From JAGNZR01 sp051652785 (GTDB lineage: Bacteria > Fusobacteriota > Fusobacteriia > Fusobacteriales > Fusobacteriaceae): 64,000 nt of DNA. Of the stretch, positions 44,546 to 52,336 are shown in pieces; positions within the stretch are counted from its first letter, which is position 1, and each line of letters begins with the position of its first letter. Under the pieces are notes generated by a model, which worked only from the letters and a program-made list of their open reading frames with translations, had not been told where the DNA came from and searched no databases. A program made the translations under genes and the position numbers. The stretch lies in the NCBI GenBank assembly GCA_051652785.1, contig JBOFUX010000061.1, positions 49,311 to 113,310 on the forward strand. Direction: 5' to 3'.

Positions 44546-46731
44546 ATAAAAAACAACCTCCCCACTTGAAATATAATTGTTGACACTATATAAGGAATTA
44601 TTAACATTATTCCTATTACAAATCCCATAAATTTATATCCAAACTCTTGTTTTATTGCCGCTAATGTTACTATACAAGGAATTACTAAAAGAATAAACGC
44701 CATAAACGAATATGCTTTTAGAGGACCTAGAGGATCATTGGGCCATAAACTTGAAGTAGCTGATACAATTCCTGTTCCTTCCTCTTCTATTTCCTCAACA
44801 GATGGTGGAGAAAATATATCCCCTAAACTAAAGGAAACAACTCCAATTGCTGAATCTTTTATTGCTATTAATAAATCAATTACTTCTCCTTTTAGATCTT
44901 CGGAAAAAGTTGTAGCCTCTTCATCAGAGTCGGGCTCTTCAATTTTTAAAACTTGTGCCATAAATCCTACTACTACTTCTTTTGCTGCGATACTTGGAAC
45001 TATTGCTGCTACTGTTTCCCATCTATCTGCAAAACCTGTAGGCTTTAATATCGGAGCAATAACTCTTCCTACTGATGCCATATATGACCGAGATGTATCT
45101 CCATTATGTGGGAAATAAGTTAATGCCCATAATAACATAAGTACTGCTAATATCGTTGTTCCTGCTTTTTTTATGTATGAAGCAGTTCTGTCTACTGTTG
45201 AATTTAAAACTACTTTTAAACTCGGAACTCTATAAGGTGGTAACTCAATTATTAGAGCTTTTTCTTCAGCTTTAAAACCATCAAACCTTTTTAGTATCAT
45301 GCCTGTTATCATTGCAACAACTATTCCTAAAAAATATAAACTCATAATTATAAATCCAGCACTATTTCCAAAGAAAGCTGCTGTAAACAATCCATAAACT
45401 GGTAGTCTAGCCCCGCAGGACATAAATGGAGCCATTACTGCAGTAAGTTTTCTTGAGTTATGGTCTTCCAATGTTCTTGTTGCATAAATAGCAGGAACAG
45501 AACAACCAAACCCTATTATCATAGGTACAAAAGCTTTTCCATTAAGTCCCATTTTTCTCATTATTTTATCCATTAAAAAGGCTACTCTTGTCATATATCC
45601 ACTTTCTTCTAAAAGTCCTAAGAAAAAATAAAGAAATAACATAAGAGGAACAAAAACTACAACTCCACCAAATCCGCCTATAATACCTTCTATAACTAAT
45701 GATTGTAAAACATCTGGTGTGCCTATTAGAAATTCTCCAACATATTTCCCAATAAAATTATTTATAAATCCATCCACCCAATCGTTTAAAGGAGCACTAC
45801 CATTTATAACCATAGTCATAAATAATCCCATTGCTAAAAAGAATAGAGGTAATCCTATTATTTTATTTAATAACACTTTATCTATTTTATCAGTAAAATC
45901 TAATCTTGATTTAAAAGAATTAGTTACAGTTTTTTGAACAATTCCTCGACCTACACCATGCCTTTTTTCAGAAAATATTGTTTCTATATCCTCGTCATAT
46001 TTTTCTTCAAGTTTTTTCTTAAACGCTTCAAACTCCTTTGATAAATCTAGATTAAATTCATTTTTAATTCTTTCAAGAAAATAACTATCTCTTTCTAATA
46101 CCTTAATAGTTATAAAATTAATATTATATTTCTTTAATATATTTATATACTTCTCATCCTGTTTTATTTCTTGCTTTATTTCTTCAATCTCATTATTTAA
46201 TATGCTATCAAATCCTAAACTATATTCCACTTTTTCAGATGAGTTTTTAGCAATTTCTAATGCTTTTGCTAAAAGTTCTTTTAATCCTCTGTTTTTAATT
46301 GCTGAGGTCTCTACCACATCCATCTCTATCATTTTTTTGAAATTTTTAATATCTAATTTATACTCTAACTTTTCAAACTCATCATAAAAATTAAGTGCTA
46401 TTACCATAGGTTTTCCTAATTCTTTTAAAAGTGTTGTAAGATATAAGTTTCTTTCTATATTAGTTGATTCCACAACATTGATAATCACATCTGGTTTTTC
46501 ATAAATAATATAATCTCTCGTTACTTTTTCTTCTAGTGAGTAAGGACTTAAACTATAAACACCAGGTAAATCAACTAAATTAATTTCTTCACCTTCAAAA
46601 ATAAAATTAGCTTCTTTTCTTTCAACTGTTACCCCTGGCCAGTTTCCTACCTTTAATTTAGAACCTGCCAAAGCATTTATTAACGCTGTCTTTCCTACAT
46701 TTGGATTTCCTGCAAAGGCTATTTTTATCAT
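44542..46731 (-). CDS. feoB: Ferrous iron transport protein B
   Basis: 729 residues: an N-terminal G domain with G1 GNPNVGKTAL (8-17), switch region VERKEANF, G3 VDLPGVYSLSPYSLEEKV and G4 NFYDE, then a helical GDI-like part and a membrane domain of about ten spans with the paired Gate motifs (FVPLMLFLYFFLGLLEESGYMTR; PMIIGFGCSVPAIYATRTL; PFMSCGARLPVY). The conserved Cys in GFGCSVP and SCGARLP are present. It imports Fe2+ across the inner membrane. It follows feoA by 33 bp. Confidence 0.97.
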   Translation of the reverse strand: MIKIAFAGNPNVGKTALINALAGSKLKVGNWPGVTVERKEANFIFEGEEINLVDLPGVYSLSPYSLEEKVTRDYIIYEKPDVIINVVESTNIERNLYLTTLLKELGKPMVIALNFYDEFEKLEYKLDIKNFKKMIEMDVVETSAIKNRGLKELLAKALEIAKNSSEKVEYSLGFDSILNNEIEEIKQEIKQDEKYINILKKYNINFITIKVLERDSYFLERIKNEFNLDLSKEFEAFKKKLEEKYDEDIETIFSEKRHGVGRGIVQKTVTNSFKSRLDFTDKIDKVLLNKIIGLPLFFLAMGLFMTMVINGSAPLNDWVDGFINNFIGKYVGEFLIGTPDVLQSLVIEGIIGGFGGVVVFVPLMLFLYFFLGLLEESGYMTRVAFLMDKIMRKMGLNGKAFVPMIIGFGCSVPAIYATRTLEDHNSRKLTAVMAPFMSCGARLPVYGLFTAAFFGNSAGFIIMSLYFLGIVVAMITGMILKRFDGFKAEEKALIIELPPYRVPSLKVVLNSTVDRTASYIKKAGTTILAVLMLLWALTYFPHNGDTSRSYMASVGRVIAPILKPTGFADRWETVAAIVPSIAAKEVVVGFMAQVLKIEEPDSDEEATTFSEDLKGEVIDLLIAIKDSAIGVVSFSLGDIFSPPSVEEIEEEGTGIVSATSSLWPNDPLGPLKAYSFMAFILLVIPCIVTLAAIKQEFGYKFMGFVIGIMLIIPYIVSTIIFQVGRLFFI

Positions 46732-46764
46732 TTTTACAACTCCATTTTTATTTTTTCTATTTTT

Positions 46765-46989
46765 TTATTTTTTTTCCACTTCAATATGTTCTGCATCTTG
46801 TTTTCTTATTGCTAAACTATTTCCTGATATTCTAAATTCTTGTGGATCTCCTAATGGGGCACATCTTTCAAGTTTTATAATTTGACCAGAATTCACTCCC
46901 ATATCAACAAGTCTTTTCTTTAATTCTCCAATCTTATCAATTTTTACTATTTGAGCAGACTCTCCTCTTTTCAAATCAGTCAATTTCAC
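46765..46989 (-). CDS. feoA: Ferrous iron transport protein A
   Basis: A small SH3-like FeoA domain (about 74 residues): KLTDLKRGESAQIVKI, LKKRLVDMGVNSGQIIKLERCAPLGDPQEFRISGNSLAIRKQDAEHIEV in parts. It binds FeoB in the cytoplasm. The frame is open from ATG 46998, but AGGGGATGA then overlaps that ATG; GTG at 46989 has the better spacing of nine bases and gives the usual family N-terminus, so it is preferred. Confidence 0.93.
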   Translation of the reverse strand: MKLTDLKRGESAQIVKIDKIGELKKRLVDMGVNSGQIIKLERCAPLGDPQEFRISGNSLAIRKQDAEHIEVEKK

Positions 46990-47016
46990 TTTAATCATCC
47001 CCTATTTTTTTTTTGG

Positions 47017-47039
47017 AATACTTCGTTATTCAAAGTATT
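47017..47039. promoter_or_regulatory. Inverted repeat in the feo leader
   Basis: On plus, AATACTTCG (47017-47025) and CAAAGTATT (47031-47039) with a 5-bp centre; arms match at 8 of 9 positions (one G-T type mismatch). It lies just downstream of the -10 box of the feo promoter. It does not match the classic Fur box. Confidence 0.6.
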
Positions 47040-47049
47040 TCATTTTTAA

Positions 47050-47078
47050 ATTATAACAAAACTTATCTCTTGTGTCAA
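47050..47078 (-). promoter_or_regulatory. Promoter of the feo operon
   Basis: Perfect consensus: TTGACA (47073-47078), 17-bp spacer, TATAAT (47050-47055). Confidence 0.85.
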
Positions 47079-47110
47079 GAATTTATTGTTTATTATTTTT
47101 TATTTTTTTA

Positions 47111-48073
47111 TCATTTCATTAAACTTTCTAAACTTTTAAATATTACACTTCTTATATTTTTATTTTCCAAAGATAATTCTTTTATTAAATTTTTTATTTT
47201 TAGTCTTTTTGAATTTTTATCAGTTTCATAAGGGCATTTCGATTTTAAAATTTCTATGTTCATTTTTTTTATATAACGAATTATATCAACTTCTTCCACA
47301 TAGGCTAAAGGTCTTATTACCATTACCCCATACTCTTCAGAGGTGTAAGCTGGCTTCATCATATTAATATTACCTTGATAAAAAGTATTCATAAGAAAAG
47401 TTTCAATAATATCATCTTTATGATGACCCAAAACTAATTTATTAATATTTTGTTCTTTCATTGTAGTATAAAGAATCCCTCTTCTTATTCTTGCACATAA
47501 AAAGCAAGGATTTTTCACTTCTTTTTCACCAAAAAGCATTTTTGACAAATTTGTTTCTATTATTTTAAGCTCTAATCCAAGTTTTTTACAATAGTTAACT
47601 ATTCCGATAGTTTCTGCTAAATCTTCTTCTGGATGAATATGAATGGGTATAATTTTAAAATTCATACGAGTAATTTTTTTTATTCTTAAAAGTGCATTTA
47701 ATACCGTCATACTATCTTTCCCGCCAGATACTCCAACTGCTACTCTATCCCCCTCTTGAATCATATTAAAGTCATTCATAGCTTTTCCAATAGGACTCCA
47801 TAAACTTTTTGAAAAGTCTTCATTTTCTATATAGGACAAAATTTCATTCTCTCGAAGATTTTCTAGCTCAATTTTTGTACTCAGTATTTTTTCTATTGTT
47901 CTAATAGCTTTCATTCTTTTTTTTTCAGAATATTTAATAGTTGTTAAAAGATTATCCTTAGAATTTTCAAGTATTATTCTTCCTTCTTCTATTTTATTAT
48001 CTTTAATAACTTCTATTTTATAATTTTCAAATTTTTTTCCATTTAATTGAAATATTTCATCTATTTTTATCAT
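47111..48073 (-). CDS. TtcA-like PP-loop ATPase (tRNA thiolation type), copy 2
   Basis: A PP-loop enzyme of 320 residues. The ATP loop is VGVSGGKDSM (residues about 113-122), the metal-binding CFLCARIRRG gives a CxxC pair, and KCPYETD near the end gives the third Cys, the set that holds a 4Fe-4S cluster in TtcA. The first about 90 residues are an extra N-terminal region absent from the paralog. It ends just before the feo promoter. TtcA makes 2-thiocytidine at tRNA position 32; other TtcA-like enzymes thiolate different substrates, so the target is open. Its ATG follows the first copy by 2 bp. Confidence 0.82.
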   Translation of the reverse strand: MIKIDEIFQLNGKKFENYKIEVIKDNKIEEGRIILENSKDNLLTTIKYSEKKRMKAIRTIEKILSTKIELENLRENEILSYIENEDFSKSLWSPIGKAMNDFNMIQEGDRVAVGVSGGKDSMTVLNALLRIKKITRMNFKIIPIHIHPEEDLAETIGIVNYCKKLGLELKIIETNLSKMLFGEKEVKNPCFLCARIRRGILYTTMKEQNINKLVLGHHKDDIIETFLMNTFYQGNINMMKPAYTSEEYGVMVIRPLAYVEEVDIIRYIKKMNIEILKSKCPYETDKNSKRLKIKNLIKELSLENKNIRSVIFKSLESLMK

Positions 48074-48075
48074 TA

Positions 48076-48885
48076 TTACACTCCAGTTTTCTTATTCCCT
48101 CTAGTATAGCCTAAAATATAATCTAAATTCACATTTTTCATAGAGTTAAAAATACTTTGTTTTATATTAGGATTTATTTCACTTAAAGTTTTTAAAAGTA
48201 TTTTAATTTCTTTTCTTTTAGAATCTACTTTTCCTGATTCAATTGGACATCCACAAGACATAGCTTTTATTCTATTTTCTTTCATAAACTCCACTATATG
48301 TTCTTCATGAATATTTATAATAGGTCTTATAAGTTCCAATTTTCCACTTGTAGACTTTACTTTTGGAATCATTGTTTTTACAGTTCCAGCATAAAATATA
48401 TTTATCAGTGCAGTTTCAACTAAATCATCAAAATGATGTCCTAAAGCTAATTTATTAAAACCTAATTCCTCTACTTTTTTATATAAAACTCCACGTCTCA
48501 TTTTGGCACATAAAAAACATGGGCTTTCAGGAGATTCTTTAAAAGCAACTTCCCAAACATTTGCTTCAAAAATTTCACAAGGTATCTCTAATTCTTTTAA
48601 ATTATTTTTAAATTCATCTATATCCATAGAGCCAAATCCTGGATTCATAGAAATAAATGTAAGTTCAAAATTTTTACTTCTATCTTTTTTTAATTCTTGA
48701 AAAAGCTTAGCCATAATTAAACTATCCTTTCCTCCTGAAACTCCTACTGCTATTTTATCCCCATTTTCTATTAAATTAAACTCTTTTATAGCTTTTATAA
48801 ATTTTGACCATATTTTTTTTTTAAAAGGTCCATTTATACTTTCTTTTACTAATTCTACTTTTTTTAATTTTTTTTCTATTTCCAC
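48076..48885 (-). CDS. TtcA-like PP-loop ATPase (tRNA thiolation type), copy 1
   Basis: 269 residues with VGVSGGKDSLIMAKLF (about 47-62), CFLCAKMRRG, GHHFDDLVETALINIFYAG and CGCPIES near the C-terminus, which together give the TtcA cysteine triad. It is a paralog of the next gene (matching motifs in order) and directly upstream of it with 2 bp between. Starts at GTG 48885 with AGGAGG six bases before it. A substrate other than tRNA cannot be excluded. Confidence 0.85.
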   Translation of the reverse strand: MEIEKKLKKVELVKESINGPFKKKIWSKFIKAIKEFNLIENGDKIAVGVSGGKDSLIMAKLFQELKKDRSKNFELTFISMNPGFGSMDIDEFKNNLKELEIPCEIFEANVWEVAFKESPESPCFLCAKMRRGVLYKKVEELGFNKLALGHHFDDLVETALINIFYAGTVKTMIPKVKSTSGKLELIRPIINIHEEHIVEFMKENRIKAMSCGCPIESGKVDSKRKEIKILLKTLSEINPNIKQSIFNSMKNVNLDYILGYTRGNKKTGV

Positions 48886-48918
48886 ACTATACCTCCTAAT
48901 AATATTTTAAAATAAATA

Positions 48919-48938
48919 AGCCACTGTTTCCAATGGCC
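48919..48938 (-). terminator. Terminator after the NFACT-R/PP-loop gene
   Basis: GCCATTG-GAAA-CAGTGGC: a seven-pair stem with a stable GAAA loop, followed by TTATTTATTTT. The TtcA-like pair begins right after it with no obvious promoter of its own. Confidence 0.7.
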
Positions 48939-48985
48939 ATTTTTTAAATTCTAACTTTTTTTAATTTATTTAGTTATTTACTTGT

Positions 48986-50014
48986 TTAGTTATTTATTAG
49001 AATTTTTCTTTTTTTTCCAATATCTTGATATTTTTTCATAAGTTTTTCAATTTTTTCTAAATCTATTATTTCCACTAATATTTTATTTTCATCAAATAAT
49101 ACATTTATTTTTTCTTTTCCCTTTACTTTAGAATATCTAGAATAGAATTCACATGCCAATTTTTTTTCTTTTTCATTAAATGTACCTATCATTGCAATCA
49201 CTGGTCCTGCTACATCAAAAGCTCGGATCATATGGGTGACTTTATCCCTATATTCCATAATTTTATGATTTCCTATATCATCTCGACCAACAAAAACATA
49301 ATTTCCAGAACTAAATCTAAATACTCTCGCTATCTTAGTAAGATAAAATAAATAATTATATTTATCTTCTAATATTCCGTCATTTTCAAAAGAACGAAGT
49401 TTATTAGAATAGTCTATATCTGTTAAAAGACAGCCTCCACCTGGACTTGGATAATCAACTAAATTATATTTACCCATAAGCTCCATTTGATAATTTCTTC
49501 CTCTTCCTTGAATATCCAATAGTTCTTCTCTTTTTACCCAACCTTCAATTTCTGGTTTTGTAATTTCTAAAAATTTAGCTGAAAGAGGTCTTAAAATTAA
49601 ATCGTTCATTCCAGACAATTTTTTTACTTTTTCTAAAGCTTCAAAATTTTGCGACATAGGACGTTGTCCTAAAACTTCACCAGATATTAAAAAACTGGCT
49701 CCGTATTCTTCCATAAGTTCCCCTGCAACCTTAAACATAAGAGAATGACAATCAATGCACGGATTCATATTTTTTCCTCTTCCAAAAACTGGATTTTTTA
49801 CTATATCCATATGTCTTTTTTGGAACTCTATATACTCTAATTTTATTCCTAGTTGATTCGCCATATTTTCAGCTTTTTCATTTTTTCCACCAAAAAAATG
49901 TGAAACAAAATTTAATGCTATAACTTCAACTCCTTGTTCTTGCACTATTTTAATTGCTAATGCGCTATCTAGACCTCCTGAAAAAAGAGCTAATGCTTTT
50001 ACCTTGTTTTTCAT
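48986..50014 (-). CDS. PP-loop ATPase with NFACT-R-like C-terminus (ThiI/MnmA-type tRNA sulfur transfer)
   Basis: LALFSGGLDSALAIKIVQEQG (about residues 9-29) is the ATP loop of the ThiI/MnmA group, with NPCIDCHSLMFKVAGELMEEYG, FLISGEVLGQRPMSQNF and YPSPGGGCLL as further marks. The last third, KIARVFRFSSGNYVFVGRDDIGNHKIMEY, looks like the NFACT-R RNA-binding domain, which is known in such proteins. It probably takes part in tRNA uridine thiolation. ATG at 50014 is chosen because GAGGA lies eight bases before it; the GTG at 50029 sits on that same site. Confidence 0.85.
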   Translation of the reverse strand: MKNKVKALALFSGGLDSALAIKIVQEQGVEVIALNFVSHFFGGKNEKAENMANQLGIKLEYIEFQKRHMDIVKNPVFGRGKNMNPCIDCHSLMFKVAGELMEEYGASFLISGEVLGQRPMSQNFEALEKVKKLSGMNDLILRPLSAKFLEITKPEIEGWVKREELLDIQGRGRNYQMELMGKYNLVDYPSPGGGCLLTDIDYSNKLRSFENDGILEDKYNYLFYLTKIARVFRFSSGNYVFVGRDDIGNHKIMEYRDKVTHMIRAFDVAGPVIAMIGTFNEKEKKLACEFYSRYSKVKGKEKINVLFDENKILVEIIDLEKIEKLMKKYQDIGKKRKILINN

Positions 50015-50018
50015 TATT

Positions 50019-50528
50019 TTAATCCTCACTTATATTCATATAGGTTTTATTGTTTATTGTTTTTTTTCCATCATAGTGAACTTTTACACTTTTAGGCACA
50101 GAAGTATAAACTTTTTTACTTATTTCAATAAAACTTGCTCCCTTTACTAGCATAGCACCCATAAGAAAATCTAACATTCTTTGAGCTGTTTCTAAATCTA
50201 AATACTCTAAATTTAAAGTTACCATTCTATCTTGTTTTATGTAATTCGCTATTTTTTTACAATCTCCAAAACTTTTCGGATCTATAAATATAGTTTGACA
50301 ATTCTCAAAATTTTCTTGTTCTATATCATTTTTATTGTTTTCATACTCTTCAACTTTATTTATATTTTCAAATTCAAGTTCTTTTTTTTCCCATTGTTTT
50401 TGATTCTTTTCCATTTTAGGTTCTTCCTTTTCTAGTTTGTTTGTTTGCTCTTCGTTTAAATCTAATCCTTGCTCATCTTCATTTTCTTCTATCCCTGTAA
50501 TTTGTTTAAACCACTTCCCTACTCCCAT
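50019..50528 (-). CDS. sepF: Cell division protein SepF
   Basis: SepF tethers FtsZ to the membrane and stabilises the septum. Residues about 1-85 are a membrane-binding start (VGKWFKQITGIEE) plus a Glu/Asn/Lys-rich linker. The core follows: TIFIDPKSFGDCKKIANYIKQ, VTLNLEYLDLETAQRMLDFLMGAML and IEISKKVYTSVPKSVKV, the FtsZ-binding beta fold. 169 residues is normal. FtsA-type anchoring is usual in Gram-negatives, so SepF fits the mixed character of the phylum. Four-base gap to the PP-loop gene. Confidence 0.93.
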   Translation of the reverse strand: MGVGKWFKQITGIEENEDEQGLDLNEEQTNKLEKEEPKMEKNQKQWEKKELEFENINKVEEYENNKNDIEQENFENCQTIFIDPKSFGDCKKIANYIKQDRMVTLNLEYLDLETAQRMLDFLMGAMLVKGASFIEISKKVYTSVPKSVKVHYDGKKTINNKTYMNISED

Positions 50529-50546
50529 TTCATCACTCCTGATTTT

Positions 50547-51224
50547 TTAATCAAATATTTTTGTTCCTATTCTTAAAATAGTTGCTCCTTCTTCCAAAGC
50601 AATCTTATAATCACTGCTCATTCCCATTGAAAGTTCTGTTAATCTATTATTAAAATATTTTTCATTTAACTCATCTTTTATTTTTTTTAAAGTTGAAAAT
50701 ACATCCCTTAATATTTTTTCATCTTTTGTATAAGGAGCCATGGTCATTAATCCCTTTATATTTAAATTTTTAAATTTTAAATATTCTAAAATTTCTAAAT
50801 TAAAATTTTCGATTTTATACCCCTCTTTGCTTTCTTCATTTGCTACATTTATTTCTATAAGAATATCTATTTTCCGATTTTCTTCCCTTGCTCTTTTATC
50901 AATTTCTTTTGCTAAGGATAATTTATTTACAGAATGAATTAAATTTACAAAATTTGCTATATATTTAACTTTATTTTTTTGAAGATTTCCTATAAAATCC
51001 CATTTTATATCCACTATATCTTTTTCTTTAAAATATAGATACTTTTCTTTAATTAATTTAGTTCTATTTTCTCCTAAATTATAAACTCCACTTTTTAAAA
51101 CCTTTTCAATTTCTGAATTTTCAACATATTTTGTAACTATTAAAAGTTTTACTTTTTCTGGATATATTGAATATTTTTTTATATCCTCTAGTATTTCTTT
51201 AATATTTTCTTTTACCTTACTCAT
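50547..51224 (-). CDS. YggS-family PLP-binding homeostasis protein
   Basis: A PLP-barrel of 225 residues like the N-terminal domain of alanine racemase. The PLP-binding Lys is Lys32 in LLIVTKYVENSEIEK, then NLGENRTKLIKEKYLYF, WDFIGNLQKNKVKYI and LTELSMGMSSDYKIALEEGATILRIGTKIF. YggS/PROSC-type proteins keep pyridoxal phosphate in balance and often sit beside sepF, as here. AGGAG four bases before ATG. Confidence 0.94.
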   Translation of the reverse strand: MSKVKENIKEILEDIKKYSIYPEKVKLLIVTKYVENSEIEKVLKSGVYNLGENRTKLIKEKYLYFKEKDIVDIKWDFIGNLQKNKVKYIANFVNLIHSVNKLSLAKEIDKRAREENRKIDILIEINVANEESKEGYKIENFNLEILEYLKFKNLNIKGLMTMAPYTKDEKILRDVFSTLKKIKDELNEKYFNNRLTELSMGMSSDYKIALEEGATILRIGTKIFD

Positions 51225-51236
51225 AATACTCCTGAC

Positions 51237-52313
51237 TTAAATAAGTTCTGAAAATACATCATTAGCTAAAAACAAACCTTTTTTTGATAAAATATAGGCT
51301 TCATTTTTCTTTTCAAGGTATCCTCTCTCAAAAAGTTCTAAAAACTTTTCTTTTGAAACTTTACTAGGTTTTATCCCTTTTGTTAAAAGTCTTAATCCTA
51401 ACATATTTTTATACTCTTCTTTAGCTTTTGAATCTACATATTCTTTTTCTAAAATTGGTTTTTCTCTTTTATCTATTTTATCATAATATTCTAAAAAACT
51501 AGTAATATTTTTATACCTTATATTCTCAAAATACCCTGAAGCCCCAATACCTATTCCTAAATACTCTTCATTTTTCCAATATTTGCTATTGTGTTTAGCT
51601 TCAAATCCTATTTTTGAAAAATTTGATATTTCATAATGAATATAATCATTTTCCTTTGCTTTAGAAATAATTAGCTCAAACATATCCGCTTCCTCATCAT
51701 TATCGATTTCTTTTAGTTCACCTTTTTTTAATTTTTCGTAAAAAGGTGTATTTTCTTCCCATATAAGAGAATAGATAGAAAAATGTTCCGGATTTAATAA
51801 AAAAAGTTGCTCTAAATCTTTTTCTAAATCTTCTATTTTTTGTCCTGGTAAAGAAAATATAATATCTAAACTTATATCCTTAAATCCTGCTATTCTTGCC
51901 TCTTTATATGTGTCTATTGCCATTTCTGCATTATGCAATCTTCCTAAAATTTTCAAATTTTTATTACTGAAACTTTGAACTCCTATACTTATTCGATTTA
52001 TTCCTATTTTTTTTAATTTTAAAAGTTTATCTAAATCTACTGTTTTAGGATTAATTTCTAGAGTTATTTCAGAGTTTTCATCTATTTTTAATTTTTTTAA
52101 TATTCTTTCTATATCTTCTATGTCTAATAAAGACGGTGTTCCTCCACCAAAATAAACTGTATTATAATTAAAATTAGGATACAATTCTATTTCTTTTATA
52201 ATATAGTCCACATATTTTTTTCTATCTTCTCTTTTTGTTCCTGAAAAAGATAGAAAATCGCAATAGTTACATAAACTATCACAAAAAGGTATATGGATAT
52301 ATATTGCATTCAT
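51237..52313 (-). CDS. hemW: HemW-like radical SAM heme chaperone
   Basis: The radical SAM cluster motif CDSLCNYC (Cys11, Cys15, Cys18) opens a 358-residue protein; TVYFGGGTPSLL, EINPKTVDL, RISIGVQSFSNKNLKILGR and DISLDIIFSLPGQ follow. The first Cys spacing CxxxCxxC and the lack of HemN-type C-terminal extras fit HemW, which binds heme and delivers it to proteins, not the oxygen-independent coproporphyrinogen oxidase itself. It follows pgcA by 23 bp. Confidence 0.92.
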   Translation of the reverse strand: MNAIYIHIPFCDSLCNYCDFLSFSGTKREDRKKYVDYIIKEIELYPNFNYNTVYFGGGTPSLLDIEDIERILKKLKIDENSEITLEINPKTVDLDKLLKLKKIGINRISIGVQSFSNKNLKILGRLHNAEMAIDTYKEARIAGFKDISLDIIFSLPGQKIEDLEKDLEQLFLLNPEHFSIYSLIWEENTPFYEKLKKGELKEIDNDEEADMFELIISKAKENDYIHYEISNFSKIGFEAKHNSKYWKNEEYLGIGIGASGYFENIRYKNITSFLEYYDKIDKREKPILEKEYVDSKAKEEYKNMLGLRLLTKGIKPSKVSKEKFLELFERGYLEKKNEAYILSKKGLFLANDVFSELI

Positions 52314-52336
52314 AATTTTCTCCCTTTTGATATAAA

